The position numbers and the translations under genes are program-made. A stretch of DNA of 64,000 nucleotides from Caecibacteroides pullorum (GTDB lineage: Bacteria; Bacteroidota; Bacteroidia; Bacteroidales; Bacteroidaceae). The notes beneath the pieces are model-generated. The model made no database searches. It saw nothing but the letters and a program-made list of their open reading frames with translations, and had not been told where the DNA came from. Each line of letters starts with the position of its first letter. Positions within the stretch are counted from its first letter, which is position 1. Below are positions 1 to 9,965 of this stretch, piece after piece. The DNA lies in the NCBI RefSeq assembly GCF_019239235.1, contig NZ_JAAZTS010000004.1:149518-213517 (forward strand). Direction: 5' to 3'.

Positions 1-3000
1 AGGCGCCGTCCTCGCCTTGCAATTCCTTCAGGCGGGTAAGGACCGAGAGAGTGAGGTTGCGTTGGCGGTTGGCGTCGAACAGCTGTACGAGGCGTTGCAT
101 GCGCTCCGTATCCGAAGTGGCTTCGGCCAGCCAGGGCGTTTCACTCAACAACATATTTTTCAAATCCTCATTTTGCTCCAGACGGCTGAGGAAGGTTTCC
201 TTGCTCTGCCCGCTGGCTTGCCAAGCCTCGATGACTTCGCGGATGCGAGGTTGCGACTGGGCGATGGCGGCGGCCAAGGTGTTGGCATAATAGACTACGG
301 CCCACGAGATGGCATTCTCGCCGTCGGGTTGCGTCAAGGAAGGCAGGGCCTGTATGGCCATCCAGGCAGGGTTGCCCGTCACCTCGACGGTCAGGCGCCG
401 TTGGGTGGCAGTGGAGCTGTTACGGTTGAACAACGTATCGAGGCGGAGCGTGCAGGCATCGTTGCCCTTCAAGTCGAAGGTCAAGGTTTCCGTCACATAC
501 TCCTGATTGCTGAGCACGGGGAGAACATGCTGCTCGCCGTCGCTGAAGTTACCTCCATCGGCCGTGAGACGTACGCCCAGCAGGGGATAACGGTCGTCCA
601 CATTGAAGGCGAAGCCGACGGCGGCGTTGCGGCCGGCTTCCGCTTCAAACTTTTCGCGGCGGGTCAGGATGACTTTTTCGGTTGTGGGGTCGAACAATTG
701 TAATGTCACACGCCCTTTTATCGTGCCCTCGGTCAGGTTGCTCACCGTGGCGGCCACCTGAGCCTGGTCGCCCATGCGGAAAAAGCGCGGCAGGTTGGGG
801 CGCAGCATGAATTCCTTGGCGCTGACAACCGATGCTTCGAGCAAACCTGTCTGCATGTCCTTCGTATGGGTATAGCCGCGGAAGTTCCATCGGGTCAGGC
901 TTTGCGGCAGGGTGAAGGCCACAACCACTTCGCCCCGTTCGTTGGTGCGGAGCTGGGGATAGAAGAAGGCCGTCTCGGCAAAGTTGGTGCGGAGGTCGGC
1001 ATCGGGTTGGAGGGTTTCGGCGGTATTCACCACTTCTTCTTCAAACAAGACATCGTCGGCCGTAGGAGGTGCGTAGGGGACTTCCACGGCAAGGCCAGCT
1101 TCTTCCTTCGTGTTGAAGATAGCGTTGGAGGCAGACTTCTGCAAGACGGTTCCTCCTACCAAGGTGGGCGTCCGGCTGGAACCGTATCCTACGACGAGAG
1201 CGTCATCTCGTATCTCTATGACCTGGGGTACCAGCCACGGCGAGCAGAAGCGATCGAACGACCAGCCAGGTATTTTCCAGTCGGGTATCGTGAAGTAGGG
1301 CGACAGATAGAGGCGACTGGCCGTATTCAGACGCACATTGCGCCAGTCGAGTTGCGGAGCAAAGAAGACTCCCCATGACTGACGGTTGGGATAAAGCTTG
1401 TCGAGCGAAGCGTCGTACATCAACGCCAGCATCTCGGCCGAGGCGGGCAGGCCTTCGGGCGTAGTCACCACAAGACGCCATTCTTCCTCCTGACCAGGAC
1501 GCAGGCGGTCGCGGAAGACTTCCCACTTCATCTGCAGGGTGCGATTGGGCTGGATGCGCTTCAAGAAAGCGGTTCGGCTATACAGCTCGCCTTCCTTCAG
1601 GGTGTTGAACAGGAGCGTGACGCTTTCGTCGTAACTGTCCAAGTAAGGCATCTCGACGCACATCAGGGTGTCTGAGAGTTGCAACAGGCGGCTCTCCACG
1701 CGCTTTCCACCTGTAAAGACATCCATCCACACCCAAGCGTCCTTGAACGAAGTACCTAGGCAAAAAGAGGCCTTTTCGCCAGCAGCCACCTCCATATTCC
1801 GTTCGTGGAAGAAGAAAGGAGAGTGGACAGGCGGACGGCGGTCTTCTTTCGAGAAGAGGACGAACGAAGCGGTACTCTCCACCCGATGGCCCAACGAGTC
1901 GGTAGCCCATGCCGTCAGGCGATAACGGCCTGAAGGTACATTATGCCAAGTGTCTGAAGGATTATTCTTGCCTGTGAGACATCGCCCGCTCAAGGTGGGC
2001 TTGGCATCCTTTGTTATCAATTCTCCATCTTCCGTTTCAGGCTCGATACGCCAGTCAGCAATCAGTGTGAGGGGCGACATTTGGGGATTGGAAGCATGAA
2101 TCATCCATTGGGTAGTGTCTTCCTTGCACACTTGCGTGGGGATGGATGGGTTCAGGTTGAATGCCTGCGAGCTGGCCGAAAGAGTGTAGGAGGCAGTTTG
2201 CGTTTCGCCTGCCTCGTCGGTAACGGCCGCTTCTACTTCGAAAGTATAACCTTGTCTGACTTGCCAGGGCTGAAGAGCCTTTGCCACTTCGCCTTCCAAA
2301 TGGATGTCGATGGCAAAGCGACCTTGCGCATCAAGCCGAACAGTGTCGGCCTTCAGCATTTTGTCCGTATTCAGATAGCCACGCAGGCGGTCATATCGTT
2401 TTAAGCTCCAGGCCAGTGGCATCTCCTGAACAGAGGCCCCACTGAAAGCCTTCACTTCGCCACGAAGAGTTACTGTCTCGCCCAGACAATAGGGAATGGT
2501 GACGGGCTGGAAGGTGATTTCGAACGTCGGGCGCTTGTACTCTTCCACCTGGAAGCGGGCGGCACCCAATATATATCCTTGGGCACGCACCATGAACTGA
2601 CCGTTCAGACAAACGGAAGGCAGAGCAAAGTCAACGGTAAAGGAACCAAACTCATTGGTTTGTACACGTCGGGTGGCTATTTGTTTGAGGTTGGCATCGA
2701 GCAGTTCCAGGCTCACCCATTCGCCCTCTACCACTTGGGCACTGTTTTTTCCTTTATTATATACAACTCCTTTCAAGTAAACGGTCTGACCAGGGCGATA
2801 AATGCTTCGGTCGGTGAGGAGCGAAAGTTCGTAGCGATTATCGGTCGAGGTTCGTGACAAGCGGCTCAAATACACACCTGTAGAAGGCAATGCCGTGTCT
2901 GTTCCTTTACTAAGGGTATAGCAGGTGTTATAGTCATACTTTTCAAGAGTCACAAGGGCTTTTCCCTGCTCGTCGGTCACGACTTCTTTCAGCAGGCGGC

Positions 3001-4498
3001 GGTTCTCTTCGTCGCTCGATGAATAGAAGCAGACGCAGACGCCCCCTTCAGCATGGCCACTACGACCGTCGAGTGTGGTCACTTCTATCTGTCCTTCGCC
3101 CAAGTCGAGCGTCAGGGCACGCAGGCGGCTCACAGGCAAGAGGCAACGGCTCGTGCGGCCATTCTTGGCTTGAGGAACGACTTCCACAACATAGACACCC
3201 GCCTCCTGAGGTACAGGCAAGGGCAGGTTTGTGATGCTCTCCAGATAAGGAAGATCAGCCTCCGACTTATGTTCAGCAGGCAAAGGATTCAAAGTGAGTT
3301 GCCGACTATAGACTCGGCGAGGCGACAAGCTACGGAAAGTCTTATCGTTATTGCAATCATAGCGAGTAGAATAGCCACTCAGGTTCGTGGCATAGATATT
3401 CAATGTGACAGGTGCATCCATCGTACGATAGCGCACGCGCAAATCCAAGGTATCGCCTGGATAGCCTATACCTTCGGCAGAAATAGCCAGTTGCGGGCGC
3501 AAGAGTTCAGCACGGAGTTGCTTCACTTGCCCGATGCGCGCATAGGAAGCATAGCGGCGAATAGCCTCATCGCACAGGCGGATGGCCTCGCCCACACTTC
3601 GTCCTTCCCCTCCACGGCTCATCCATTGGGCCTTACGCAGGTAAACTTCGGCACACAAGGGACGATCGGTATAGCGAGTCATCAATTCGTCAAGAGCTTG
3701 CAGGTAAGCAGCCTCATCCTGCGAAGCACTACCATTCTTCCACTCCCAATAATCGAGCGTGGCCAGCAGGCAAGCATCCGCTCCGTCAGGGCGAGCAGCA
3801 TAGGTATCCATCATCTGTTGGTAGAGGGTAGCGATGCGTGTTTGCATCAAGGAGTCGGCTCTCGCTCCCGTCATGGATTTCAACGCACTGATGGCCCTAC
3901 GCGCCAGCAGGTGATAGAGGTCGTGACTGTAGTAAGCACTCTGTTCGCCCTGCTCCACAAAAGGCTGATAGCCGTCTGTCGAGGTCTTGATGAGCCTATC
4001 GACATCGTGGGTCGAAGCCAGAGCATGAGCATCCACTTTCTCCACAAATTGACGAGGTGTCCATTCGCGAACGTCAGTTGGTTGTTTGTCCGTAGCCAAG
4101 TCTGTTCGTGCGGCAATGACACGACGGTTATTCTGCCAATAGCCGGCATATTCGCTCGCCAAGATCGAATGAAGGATGGCACGGTCGGTTTCATTTGTTT
4201 CCGTAGCGGCCCATTGCTCCATCTCGTTCAGGCGTGTATAAAGACTGTCTGGAGTCAGACGCTCCTGAAAAGCAGCCCGACAGAGATAGGCCTTCAGCAG
4301 TTGTGGCGAGTTTTTTTCGGCCAATGCTTTCTGGCAGATTTCACCTGTCAAATTCACGACTGTCTGTGGCAGACTCTTTTTTTGTGCCTGCTCCACTTGC
4401 TTCCATAATTTTTCGTACGATTGTGCCTGGGCGCATATCCCCCATCCAAGGAGCATGCTCCACAAAGCAATCTTGCAGATACATTGTAAACCTCTCAT
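1..4498 (-). CDS. Alpha-2-macroglobulin family protein, C-terminus outside window
   Basis: The frame is open from an ATG at 4498 to the left edge, about 1,499 codons with no stop, so the C-terminal part (where a thioester motif would lie) is missing. The N-terminus is a signal peptide (hydrophobic run, then CAQAQSYEK, cleavage near residue 25). A helical region of about 300 residues follows, then MG-type beta domains with the MG2 signature DRSIYRPGQTVYLKG near residue 563. The A2M-core stretch TRWNFRGYTHTKDMQTG lies near residue 1200. Bacterial alpha-2-macroglobulins are large envelope proteins thought to trap proteases. Near residue 1100, before the A2M core, sits DDALVVGYGSSRTP, which resembles the plug-entry motif of TonB-dependent receptors. 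It lies 147 bp downstream of ccsA on the same strand; a weak promoter-like box (TACGGTTG) is at 4588-4595. Family call secure; thioester status cannot be judged. Confidence 0.9.
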   Translation of the reverse strand, partial: MRGLQCICKIALWSMLLGWGICAQAQSYEKLWKQVEQAQKKSLPQTVVNLTGEICQKALAEKNSPQLLKAYLCRAAFQERLTPDSLYTRLNEMEQWAATETNETDRAILHSILASEYAGYWQNNRRVIAARTDLATDKQPTDVREWTPRQFVEKVDAHALASTHDVDRLIKTSTDGYQPFVEQGEQSAYYSHDLYHLLARRAISALKSMTGARADSLMQTRIATLYQQMMDTYAARPDGADACLLATLDYWEWKNGSASQDEAAYLQALDELMTRYTDRPLCAEVYLRKAQWMSRGGEGRSVGEAIRLCDEAIRRYASYARIGQVKQLRAELLRPQLAISAEGIGYPGDTLDLRVRYRTMDAPVTLNIYATNLSGYSTRYDCNNDKTFRSLSPRRVYSRQLTLNPLPAEHKSEADLPYLESITNLPLPVPQEAGVYVVEVVPQAKNGRTSRCLLPVSRLRALTLDLGEGQIEVTTLDGRSGHAEGGVCVCFYSSSDEENRRLLKEVVTDEQGKALVTLEKYDYNTCYTLSKGTDTALPSTGVYLSRLSRTSTDNRYELSLLTDRSIYRPGQTVYLKGVVYNKGKNSAQVVEGEWVSLELLDANLKQIATRRVQTNEFGSFTVDFALPSVCLNGQFMVRAQGYILGAARFQVEEYKRPTFEITFQPVTIPYCLGETVTLRGEVKAFSGASVQEMPLAWSLKRYDRLRGYLNTDKMLKADTVRLDAQGRFAIDIHLEGEVAKALQPWQVRQGYTFEVEAAVTDEAGETQTASYTLSASSQAFNLNPSIPTQVCKEDTTQWMIHASNPQMSPLTLIADWRIEPETEDGELITKDAKPTLSGRCLTGKNNPSDTWHNVPSGRYRLTAWATDSLGHRVESTASFVLFSKEDRRPPVHSPFFFHERNMEVAAGEKASFCLGTSFKDAWVWMDVFTGGKRVESRLLQLSDTLMCVEMPYLDSYDESVTLLFNTLKEGELYSRTAFLKRIQPNRTLQMKWEVFRDRLRPGQEEEWRLVVTTPEGLPASAEMLALMYDASLDKLYPNRQSWGVFFAPQLDWRNVRLNTASRLYLSPYFTIPDWKIPGWSFDRFCSPWLVPQVIEIRDDALVVGYGSSRTPTLVGGTVLQKSASNAIFNTKEEAGLAVEVPYAPPTADDVLFEEEVVNTAETLQPDADLRTNFAETAFFYPQLRTNERGEVVVAFTLPQSLTRWNFRGYTHTKDMQTGLLEASVVSAKEFMLRPNLPRFFRMGDQAQVAATVSNLTEGTIKGRVTLQLFDPTTEKVILTRREKFEAEAGRNAAVGFAFNVDDRYPLLGVRLTADGGNFSDGEQHVLPVLSNQEYVTETLTFDLKGNDACTLRLDTLFNRNSSTATQRRLTVEVTGNPAWMAIQALPSLTQPDGENAISWAVVYYANTLAAAIAQSQPRIREVIEAWQASGQSKETFLSRLEQNEDLKNMLLSETPWLAEATSDTERMQRLVQLFDANRQRNLTLSVLTRLKELQGEDGA

Positions 4499-4645
4499 AA
4501 ACATTTCCCTTTCATTCGTTCTCTAATAGATGTCTGTTCAGTTTTTGAATATATTACTTAGAACAAAGAAAAGGATTAAAGTTTAAACAACCGTATCTTT
4601 TAACTGAAAAAGTCTGAAAATAAAGAAGAAATAGGGAAGCACGCT

Positions 4646-6868
4646 TCATGCGTAGCTGTGCATGCCTCCCAAAAGGAAATTGACACCAAAATAAGTAATC
4701 AGCACACAAAAAAAGGCCACCACACTGAATACGTGGAAGAACAACGGACGGCGGAAGCAGGGCAACGAAGCAGGATGGAGCGCCAGGGCATAGACAAGCA
4801 TCGTGACCAGCGCCCACACCTCCTTGGGGTCCCATCCCCAGTAGCGGCCCCACGACACATTGGCCCACACGGCTCCGATGAAGATGCCTGCCGCCAGCAG
4901 GAAGACGGCCGGATAGAGCAGCAGGCGGCTCACCACCTGAAGGCGCTCCACCTGAGCTTCACACTCCCTGCGCGAAGCAAGCAGAACCAGTGCCGCTACC
5001 CCATTGAGCATGACGAAGGCCAGCAGGGCGTAGGCCACCATGATGACCGCCACATGCACACTGAGCAGGGGCGAGGCAAGGACAGGCATCAGTTGGCCCA
5101 CCTGCGGATTGCGTTCGCCCAGCATGGACACCACCAACGCCAACCCACACACCAGGAAGCCCAAGGGAAGTGTCAAAGGCAGGCGACGATAGAAGACAAG
5201 GGTGAGCAGGGCGGCACAAAAGGCCAGCAGGTGCATCGTTTCGTGCCCGTTGGACATGGGCAGGTGGCCGCTCACCAGGCCACGAAGCACCATCAGGCCT
5301 GCCAGCCAACAGGCCATCAGAGCCAATACGCCCAGCAGTACACGACTTACCCCTCGCCTCTCCCGCCGATGAAGCATCAGGCAGCGGACAGAATAAACAA
5401 AGGAGAAAAGTCCCAGCACGACAGAGGCCACGGCCAGCGGAAAGCTATCGTTCACCTGGTTATAGACCCGCTCGGCACGAAAGCGGAGGTCAGAAGGCAG
5501 CAACGCCCCACCCACGCGCTGCTGGTAGCGGCCTATCTTGCCCACCAGCCGCTCCACCTCCGTAAAGTGTTTGCGCGCCACCTGCTCGGCCACGTAGTTC
5601 ATCGCCCCACGCACGAAGGTGCCTTCTTCGAGGGGCATGTCGCGCGGCAGGCGGTCGGCCAGGGAGAGCCACTCCAGGCGGGAAGCATCGGCCGACGACG
5701 GGGGCATATAGGGAAAGATGCGCCACGCCGCCCCTGTCGCCACGCTACTCACCAGGCTAAACTTCTCGTTGGCCTCGCCCACGGCCTTCGCGTCGGCCAT
5801 AGAAGCGTCGGCCAAGGCTTCGGCATCGAGTCGGTAGCCATCAGGGCCAAAGAAGTCCTGCAACGAGGCATAGCCCCCCTCCACCCCCAGCAGGCGGCGC
5901 ACGTCGGCACTCTTCACGCGGATGCACGGCTCGCGCTTCCAGTCGTCGTAGTAGAAGAACCAACCCGTCAGCACCTGCTCGGCTGTGAGGCCCCGATACG
6001 TGGGCTTGCCACAGAGCTTCATGGTGAAGTCCTTGGCCAGCGTCTGCAGGGGGCAGACGCGGTCGTTGTAGTAGACATAGAGCCGACCGAAGCAAGCAGC
6101 CGTCTCGCGCGGCAAGGTGCGCGGCAGGTCTTCGGCCGCCCGCACGAAGGGAGCGGCCAGCAAGAGGCCTGCCACGCCCGCCGACCGAAGCGAAGGATGG
6201 CGGAGCAGGCGTCGGAACCCGCTCTGAGGCTCAAGGAAGAAGGCCAGGGCCGAAAGCAGCAGGAAGGCATAGCCCGCATAGCTGAGGCCGATGCCCCAAG
6301 GGTCGCAGGCCACGGACAAGGTGACGCCCTGTCCGTCGGAGTCGTAGCCCGACTGATAGAAGCGGTAGCCCTCATGGCGGAAGATGCGGTTCATGGACAC
6401 CTCGCCCTGATGCACTTCATCGCCTGCGGCCAGCGTGAAGCGGCTCACGAAGTCTTTCGGTGCCGATGTGCCCGCATAATACTCCACCCTGAACTCCTCC
6501 AGCGAGAGGCGGAAGGGGAAGGCCGCCGTCCGCCCCTCGGACAGGGTAAAGGCCTCCACCGCCTCGCCCTGCCGCAAGTGTACGCGCCCCTGTACGCCCC
6601 ACACGTGGGTGACCAGCGCCCCCAGCAGGATGAGCGCCAAGGAGAGATGAAACAGAAAAGCAGCCCGACGCTTCTGCACCCGACGGCGCCACAGATAACC
6701 CATACCCGTAACGGCCATCAGCGCCCAGCAGGCCACGAACCAGGGCGAGCCATAGACGTGGCGCACGACAAAGGGAGTGCCCCACACCTTCTCCACACAC
6801 GTGGCGGCCATCAATACACAGACAAGCAGGCCCAGCAGGCCGAAGGAAAGATTTCGCAAGATTTTCAT
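4646..6868 (-). CDS. Cytochrome c biogenesis protein, ResB-CcsA fusion
   Basis: 740-residue membrane protein of system II cytochrome c maturation, which moves haem across the inner membrane and attaches it to CXXCH apoproteins. The N-terminal third is ResB-like, with transmembrane segments near residues 6-25, 43-60 and 70-90 and a beta-rich extracytoplasmic stretch ending in DPWGIGLSYAGYAFL. A soluble linker (about 240-470) leads to a CcsA half with NGHETMHLL near 539, the WWD haem-handling motif WGRYWGWDPKEVW near 675, and the end GGMHSYA. The dihaem DUF1111 lipoprotein lies directly upstream on the same strand and would be a substrate. A terminator-like hairpin (6889-6920) separates the two, so ccs expression may rely on read-through or an unrecognised promoter. 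Fusion of ResB and CcsA is common in Bacteroidetes and epsilonproteobacteria. Confidence 0.95.
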   Translation of the reverse strand: MKILRNLSFGLLGLLVCVLMAATCVEKVWGTPFVVRHVYGSPWFVACWALMAVTGMGYLWRRRVQKRRAAFLFHLSLALILLGALVTHVWGVQGRVHLRQGEAVEAFTLSEGRTAAFPFRLSLEEFRVEYYAGTSAPKDFVSRFTLAAGDEVHQGEVSMNRIFRHEGYRFYQSGYDSDGQGVTLSVACDPWGIGLSYAGYAFLLLSALAFFLEPQSGFRRLLRHPSLRSAGVAGLLLAAPFVRAAEDLPRTLPRETAACFGRLYVYYNDRVCPLQTLAKDFTMKLCGKPTYRGLTAEQVLTGWFFYYDDWKREPCIRVKSADVRRLLGVEGGYASLQDFFGPDGYRLDAEALADASMADAKAVGEANEKFSLVSSVATGAAWRIFPYMPPSSADASRLEWLSLADRLPRDMPLEEGTFVRGAMNYVAEQVARKHFTEVERLVGKIGRYQQRVGGALLPSDLRFRAERVYNQVNDSFPLAVASVVLGLFSFVYSVRCLMLHRRERRGVSRVLLGVLALMACWLAGLMVLRGLVSGHLPMSNGHETMHLLAFCAALLTLVFYRRLPLTLPLGFLVCGLALVVSMLGERNPQVGQLMPVLASPLLSVHVAVIMVAYALLAFVMLNGVAALVLLASRRECEAQVERLQVVSRLLLYPAVFLLAAGIFIGAVWANVSWGRYWGWDPKEVWALVTMLVYALALHPASLPCFRRPLFFHVFSVVAFFCVLITYFGVNFLLGGMHSYA

Positions 6869-6888
6869 ACCAGAAAAGAGTTTATAGG

Positions 6889-6920
6889 AAAAACAGTGCT
6901 TTCCACCACAGAAAGCACTG
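6889..6920 (-). terminator. Rho-independent terminator of the iron operon
   Basis: On the minus strand CAGTGCTTTC and GAAAGCACTG form a perfect 10-bp stem with a 7-nt loop, followed by TTTTT (6893-6889). It starts 67 bp after the DUF1111 stop and lies just before ccsA. A second, overlapping inverted repeat (6918-6930 with 6950-6962, one mismatch in 13) could compete with this stem. Confidence 0.75.
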
Positions 6921-6986
6921 CTTTACACAGACGAACTCTATGTTTTAATCTGTGCAAAGCAGTGTAATCAGTGAAGCGTGGAGCCA

Positions 6987-8645
6987 TCAGATGGAGTCGA
7001 TGAACTTCACCACCGCCTCGCGGTCCTCTTTCGAGAGCTCGCGGAACTTCTGGACGGTGTAGTAGGCATCGCTCTGCTCGCTGGTGCCGTGCCACATGAT
7101 GGCCTCCATCGTGGTGCGCGCACGGCAGTCGTGCAGGCGGTCGGCATACTCGGCCCCTGTGCAACGCTGGTGCAGGCCGCGCCCCCAGAGCGGCGTGGTG
7201 CGGCACCAACCAGTGCGGATGTCGTTCACCATGTGAAGTTTGTGCTGCACCATGTCGGTGTAGGGCCAAATCTTCTGATGCGGATAGCGTGGCAGTTGCT
7301 TGGCCTTGTCGCCTGTGAAGAAGCGGGCAGGGTCGCGTATCTCGTCGTCGCCCGTCGTCCAGGTGGGCTTGTGGCAGTAGGCGCAACCTATCTCCGAGAA
7401 GAGTTCCTTGCCGCGGAGCACGTCCTCGTCGTCCACATTGCGGGCGGCAGGCACGGCCAGGCCCCGATGCCACACCATGAGGTCGATGTAGTCCTGGTCG
7501 CTCACTTCGACGGGCAGCGTCTTCGACGTCAGGTAGTTGTAGATGTTGTCCGCCACGTTGTCCGTGAACCATTCAGGGTGTTCCTCGGGTGTGGACACCT
7601 TGGCGATGTAGCTGGGAAAGCCCGCCTGAATGTCAGGGTCCTGCGAAGCATATTGGGCGTAGGAGCCTGCCGCGTCGAGGTAATGGAAGCGGCGGTCGCT
7701 GCGCGTGGCGTTGGTGATGTTCCAGAAGGCATTGGCACCCGCCGCGTCCTGCAAGGGGCCACGGCTCAGGGCGTAGGTATAGCGGTAGGGATACTTCGTA
7801 CCGTCGCCACCCTGAGCGGTGTTGGCATACTGCCCCGTCCAGTCGCCGTTGGCGAAGATGTTTGGGTTCAGGCCATTGGGCAGGTAGCCGTCCTGCTCCT
7901 GCTTGGCGTACTCGGCTTTGAGGTCCTCGTCGCTGATGGCATCGAGCAGGCCCGTGCCATAGATGCCGATAGTGGACTCCAGACGCACCTCGTACTCGCC
8001 CACGTCGTAGCCGCGGTTGGCCACGTAGATAGCACTCCTGGGGATGTCCACCTCGGGGTAGCGCAGCTGGTAGGTCTCGCCGTCGGGAAACTTGTTGCCG
8101 AAGGCGTCGGTATATTCATGCCAGGTGATGGTAATCTGCGACTCGTCGAGCGGCGCCTTGAAGGGGGCCACGGCATAAGTTTGCGGCATGCCTGCCAGCC
8201 AGGGCACATAGGCCTCGGTCTCGGGGTTGTAAACCACCAGCAGATAGCCGTTTCCTATCTCGTTGGTGTTGAACGTGCCGCTGTTCTGGCTCTTGCCATG
8301 CCCGTAGCCAGGATGACAATGGATGCACGAAGAGCGGATGTAGAGCGGCCCCAGGCCATGGCGCATGCCGTCGAAGTTGGACGTGAAAGGTTTCTCGAAG
8401 AACTGCTCGCCACGGTTGAAGGCAGCGTTCATGGTGGCGTCGGCCTCGACTACAGCCGTAGGGTCTTCGAAGGCCGTCGAGGTAGAGTTGGAGGTGGTAC
8501 CCAGTTCGCCGCCCGTATAGTACCAGTCGGGCAGCTCATCGGGCGTCTCGGGCGAAGGGTTGTCGCCCTTCACGTCGTCGTCGCTACAGGCCGTCAGGCT
8601 CAGAGCGGCTCCAAGGATTACATAAAAACAGGTCTTTTTCATCAT
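6987..8645 (-). CDS. Dihaem DUF1111 'thiol oxidoreductase' lipoprotein
   Basis: 552 residues. N-terminal lipoprotein signal with lipobox LTAC-SDDD. Two c-type haem motifs: CIHCH near residue 106 and CAYCH near 420. The C-terminal block with TPLWGRGLH, HDCRARTTMEAIMWHG and a final EDREAVVKFIDSI is typical of DUF1111, a relative of MauG/dihaem peroxidases. Members are usually encoded next to imelysins and thought to support periplasmic or surface iron redox chemistry during uptake; the real substrate is unknown. It follows the imelysin gene by 27 bp and is the last gene of the operon before a terminator. Confidence 0.92.
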   Translation of the reverse strand: MMKKTCFYVILGAALSLTACSDDDVKGDNPSPETPDELPDWYYTGGELGTTSNSTSTAFEDPTAVVEADATMNAAFNRGEQFFEKPFTSNFDGMRHGLGPLYIRSSCIHCHPGYGHGKSQNSGTFNTNEIGNGYLLVVYNPETEAYVPWLAGMPQTYAVAPFKAPLDESQITITWHEYTDAFGNKFPDGETYQLRYPEVDIPRSAIYVANRGYDVGEYEVRLESTIGIYGTGLLDAISDEDLKAEYAKQEQDGYLPNGLNPNIFANGDWTGQYANTAQGGDGTKYPYRYTYALSRGPLQDAAGANAFWNITNATRSDRRFHYLDAAGSYAQYASQDPDIQAGFPSYIAKVSTPEEHPEWFTDNVADNIYNYLTSKTLPVEVSDQDYIDLMVWHRGLAVPAARNVDDEDVLRGKELFSEIGCAYCHKPTWTTGDDEIRDPARFFTGDKAKQLPRYPHQKIWPYTDMVQHKLHMVNDIRTGWCRTTPLWGRGLHQRCTGAEYADRLHDCRARTTMEAIMWHGTSEQSDAYYTVQKFRELSKEDREAVVKFIDSI

Positions 8646-8672
8646 TGACTTTTCTTTTTTTCTGTTCTATCT

Positions 8673-9935
8673 TTAATGGTTGGCCTGCAACAACGTCTTC
8701 ACCTCGTCGAAGATATCGTTCATCACATTGCAGGCATCGATGGCATCCTGATTGACTTTATCGTACTCGGCCGCGCCACAGGTGTAGGCAAAGGGTTCGC
8801 CCATCAGGCTTATCTTGTCGTAGGCGTCTTGGATGGCGGCCTTCACGCGGCTGTCCAAATCGGCATTGAGCGTGGCGACGTAGGTGCTCAGTGTGTGTGT
8901 TGCCACCTGAATGGTACCGTCCACCGAGGGCGAGCCCTGATAGGCATTGCGGATGCTGATGACATTGCCCAGGAAGTCGCGGATGGAGTTCAGGCTGTAG
9001 GGCGACTCGATGTAGCTGGGGTCGTACTCCATGCCGCCCGAGGGAAGTCCCTTGCCCGTGGGGTTACCAATCTTGATGTTGCCCACCTCGTTGGCAATGT
9101 TCTGTATGCCGGCCGTTATCATGTCGTACACCACGTCGAGGTAGTTCTTGTACTCACTGCCTGCCGCGCCTGCATTCTTGATGTTATCGCCGAAGTTCTT
9201 GCCCTTGTCCAGTTCGGTGTCGGTCAGAATCTGCTGCTTCTCGGCCGATACGTTCTCAGTTCCTGCCCAGCAGGCCTCCAGCAGGATGCACTGGTTGCGC
9301 AGGTCGCCTGCCAGCCCTACGAGGTAGTTCAGCTCTTCGGTGGTGTAGTTCAGGTTGTGGGCCACGCTGGTCGAACTGGCCGTAGCGTTGCCGCTGGCAT
9401 TGGTGTTGGTCAGCTCGAAGAGCAGGTACTCGATGGCATGGAAACCTTGCAGGGCATAGCCCAGGTAATTGCCCACATAGTTGCCTTCGTCGTCCATCTG
9501 CGCCATCTGGGCGGGGTTGTTCAGCAGCGCGTCCATACCCGTCTTGTCCAGCGGCCAGGAGTCGATGTGGGGGTCTACGTTGTAGTCGCCTGCAGGGCCG
9601 AACAGCCAGGCCTCACTCTTCTCCCAATAGTCGCGCGCCAGCTTCCAGGCCTCGCAGGCGGCCTCTACGTCGGCGGTGGTCAGCGTACCAGCCTGCTTCT
9701 TCGTGCGGATGTCGATGCACAAGCTGTGAAGGCTCATGGCGGCGTCGGCCATGCCCTGATACGAAGGAATCACGGTCTTGTCGGCAAAGTCGGCCACCAC
9801 TTCCTTCAAGGCCTTCTCCTGAGCCGAAAGCTCGGTTCCGTCGATAGGGTCGTCGTTGTCACTACAAGATGTCATGCTCATGCCCATCATGGCTCCCAGA
9901 GCCAGACAGAGCGGAAATTTCAGAAACGTTTTCAT
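8673..9935 (-). CDS. Imelysin-family (peptidase M75) lipoprotein
   Basis: 420 residues. Signal peptide ends in the lipobox MTSC-SDND. The imelysin signature GxHxxE appears as GFHAIEYLLFE near residue 164, and an FGPAGDYNVDPHIDSWP-type stretch matches the N-terminal helical repeat of the family. Imelysin-like proteins (relatives of EfeO, IrpA and algal p75) are iron-regulated; despite the M75 label, peptidase activity is doubtful and metal binding is favoured. Lies between the porin and the DUF1111 gene with gaps of 30 and 27 bp, so one transcript is likely. Confidence 0.93.
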   Translation of the reverse strand: MKTFLKFPLCLALGAMMGMSMTSCSDNDDPIDGTELSAQEKALKEVVADFADKTVIPSYQGMADAAMSLHSLCIDIRTKKQAGTLTTADVEAACEAWKLARDYWEKSEAWLFGPAGDYNVDPHIDSWPLDKTGMDALLNNPAQMAQMDDEGNYVGNYLGYALQGFHAIEYLLFELTNTNASGNATASSTSVAHNLNYTTEELNYLVGLAGDLRNQCILLEACWAGTENVSAEKQQILTDTELDKGKNFGDNIKNAGAAGSEYKNYLDVVYDMITAGIQNIANEVGNIKIGNPTGKGLPSGGMEYDPSYIESPYSLNSIRDFLGNVISIRNAYQGSPSVDGTIQVATHTLSTYVATLNADLDSRVKAAIQDAYDKISLMGEPFAYTCGAAEYDKVNQDAIDACNVMNDIFDEVKTLLQANH

Positions 9936-9965
9936 TGTGTCTTATGTTTTGATTATTATGAGTTA

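Noticed and set aside
4658..6967. 769-residue open frame on the plus strand opposite ccsA
   Set aside because: Rich in His/Gln/Arg, no motif, exactly opposite a clear ResB-CcsA gene.
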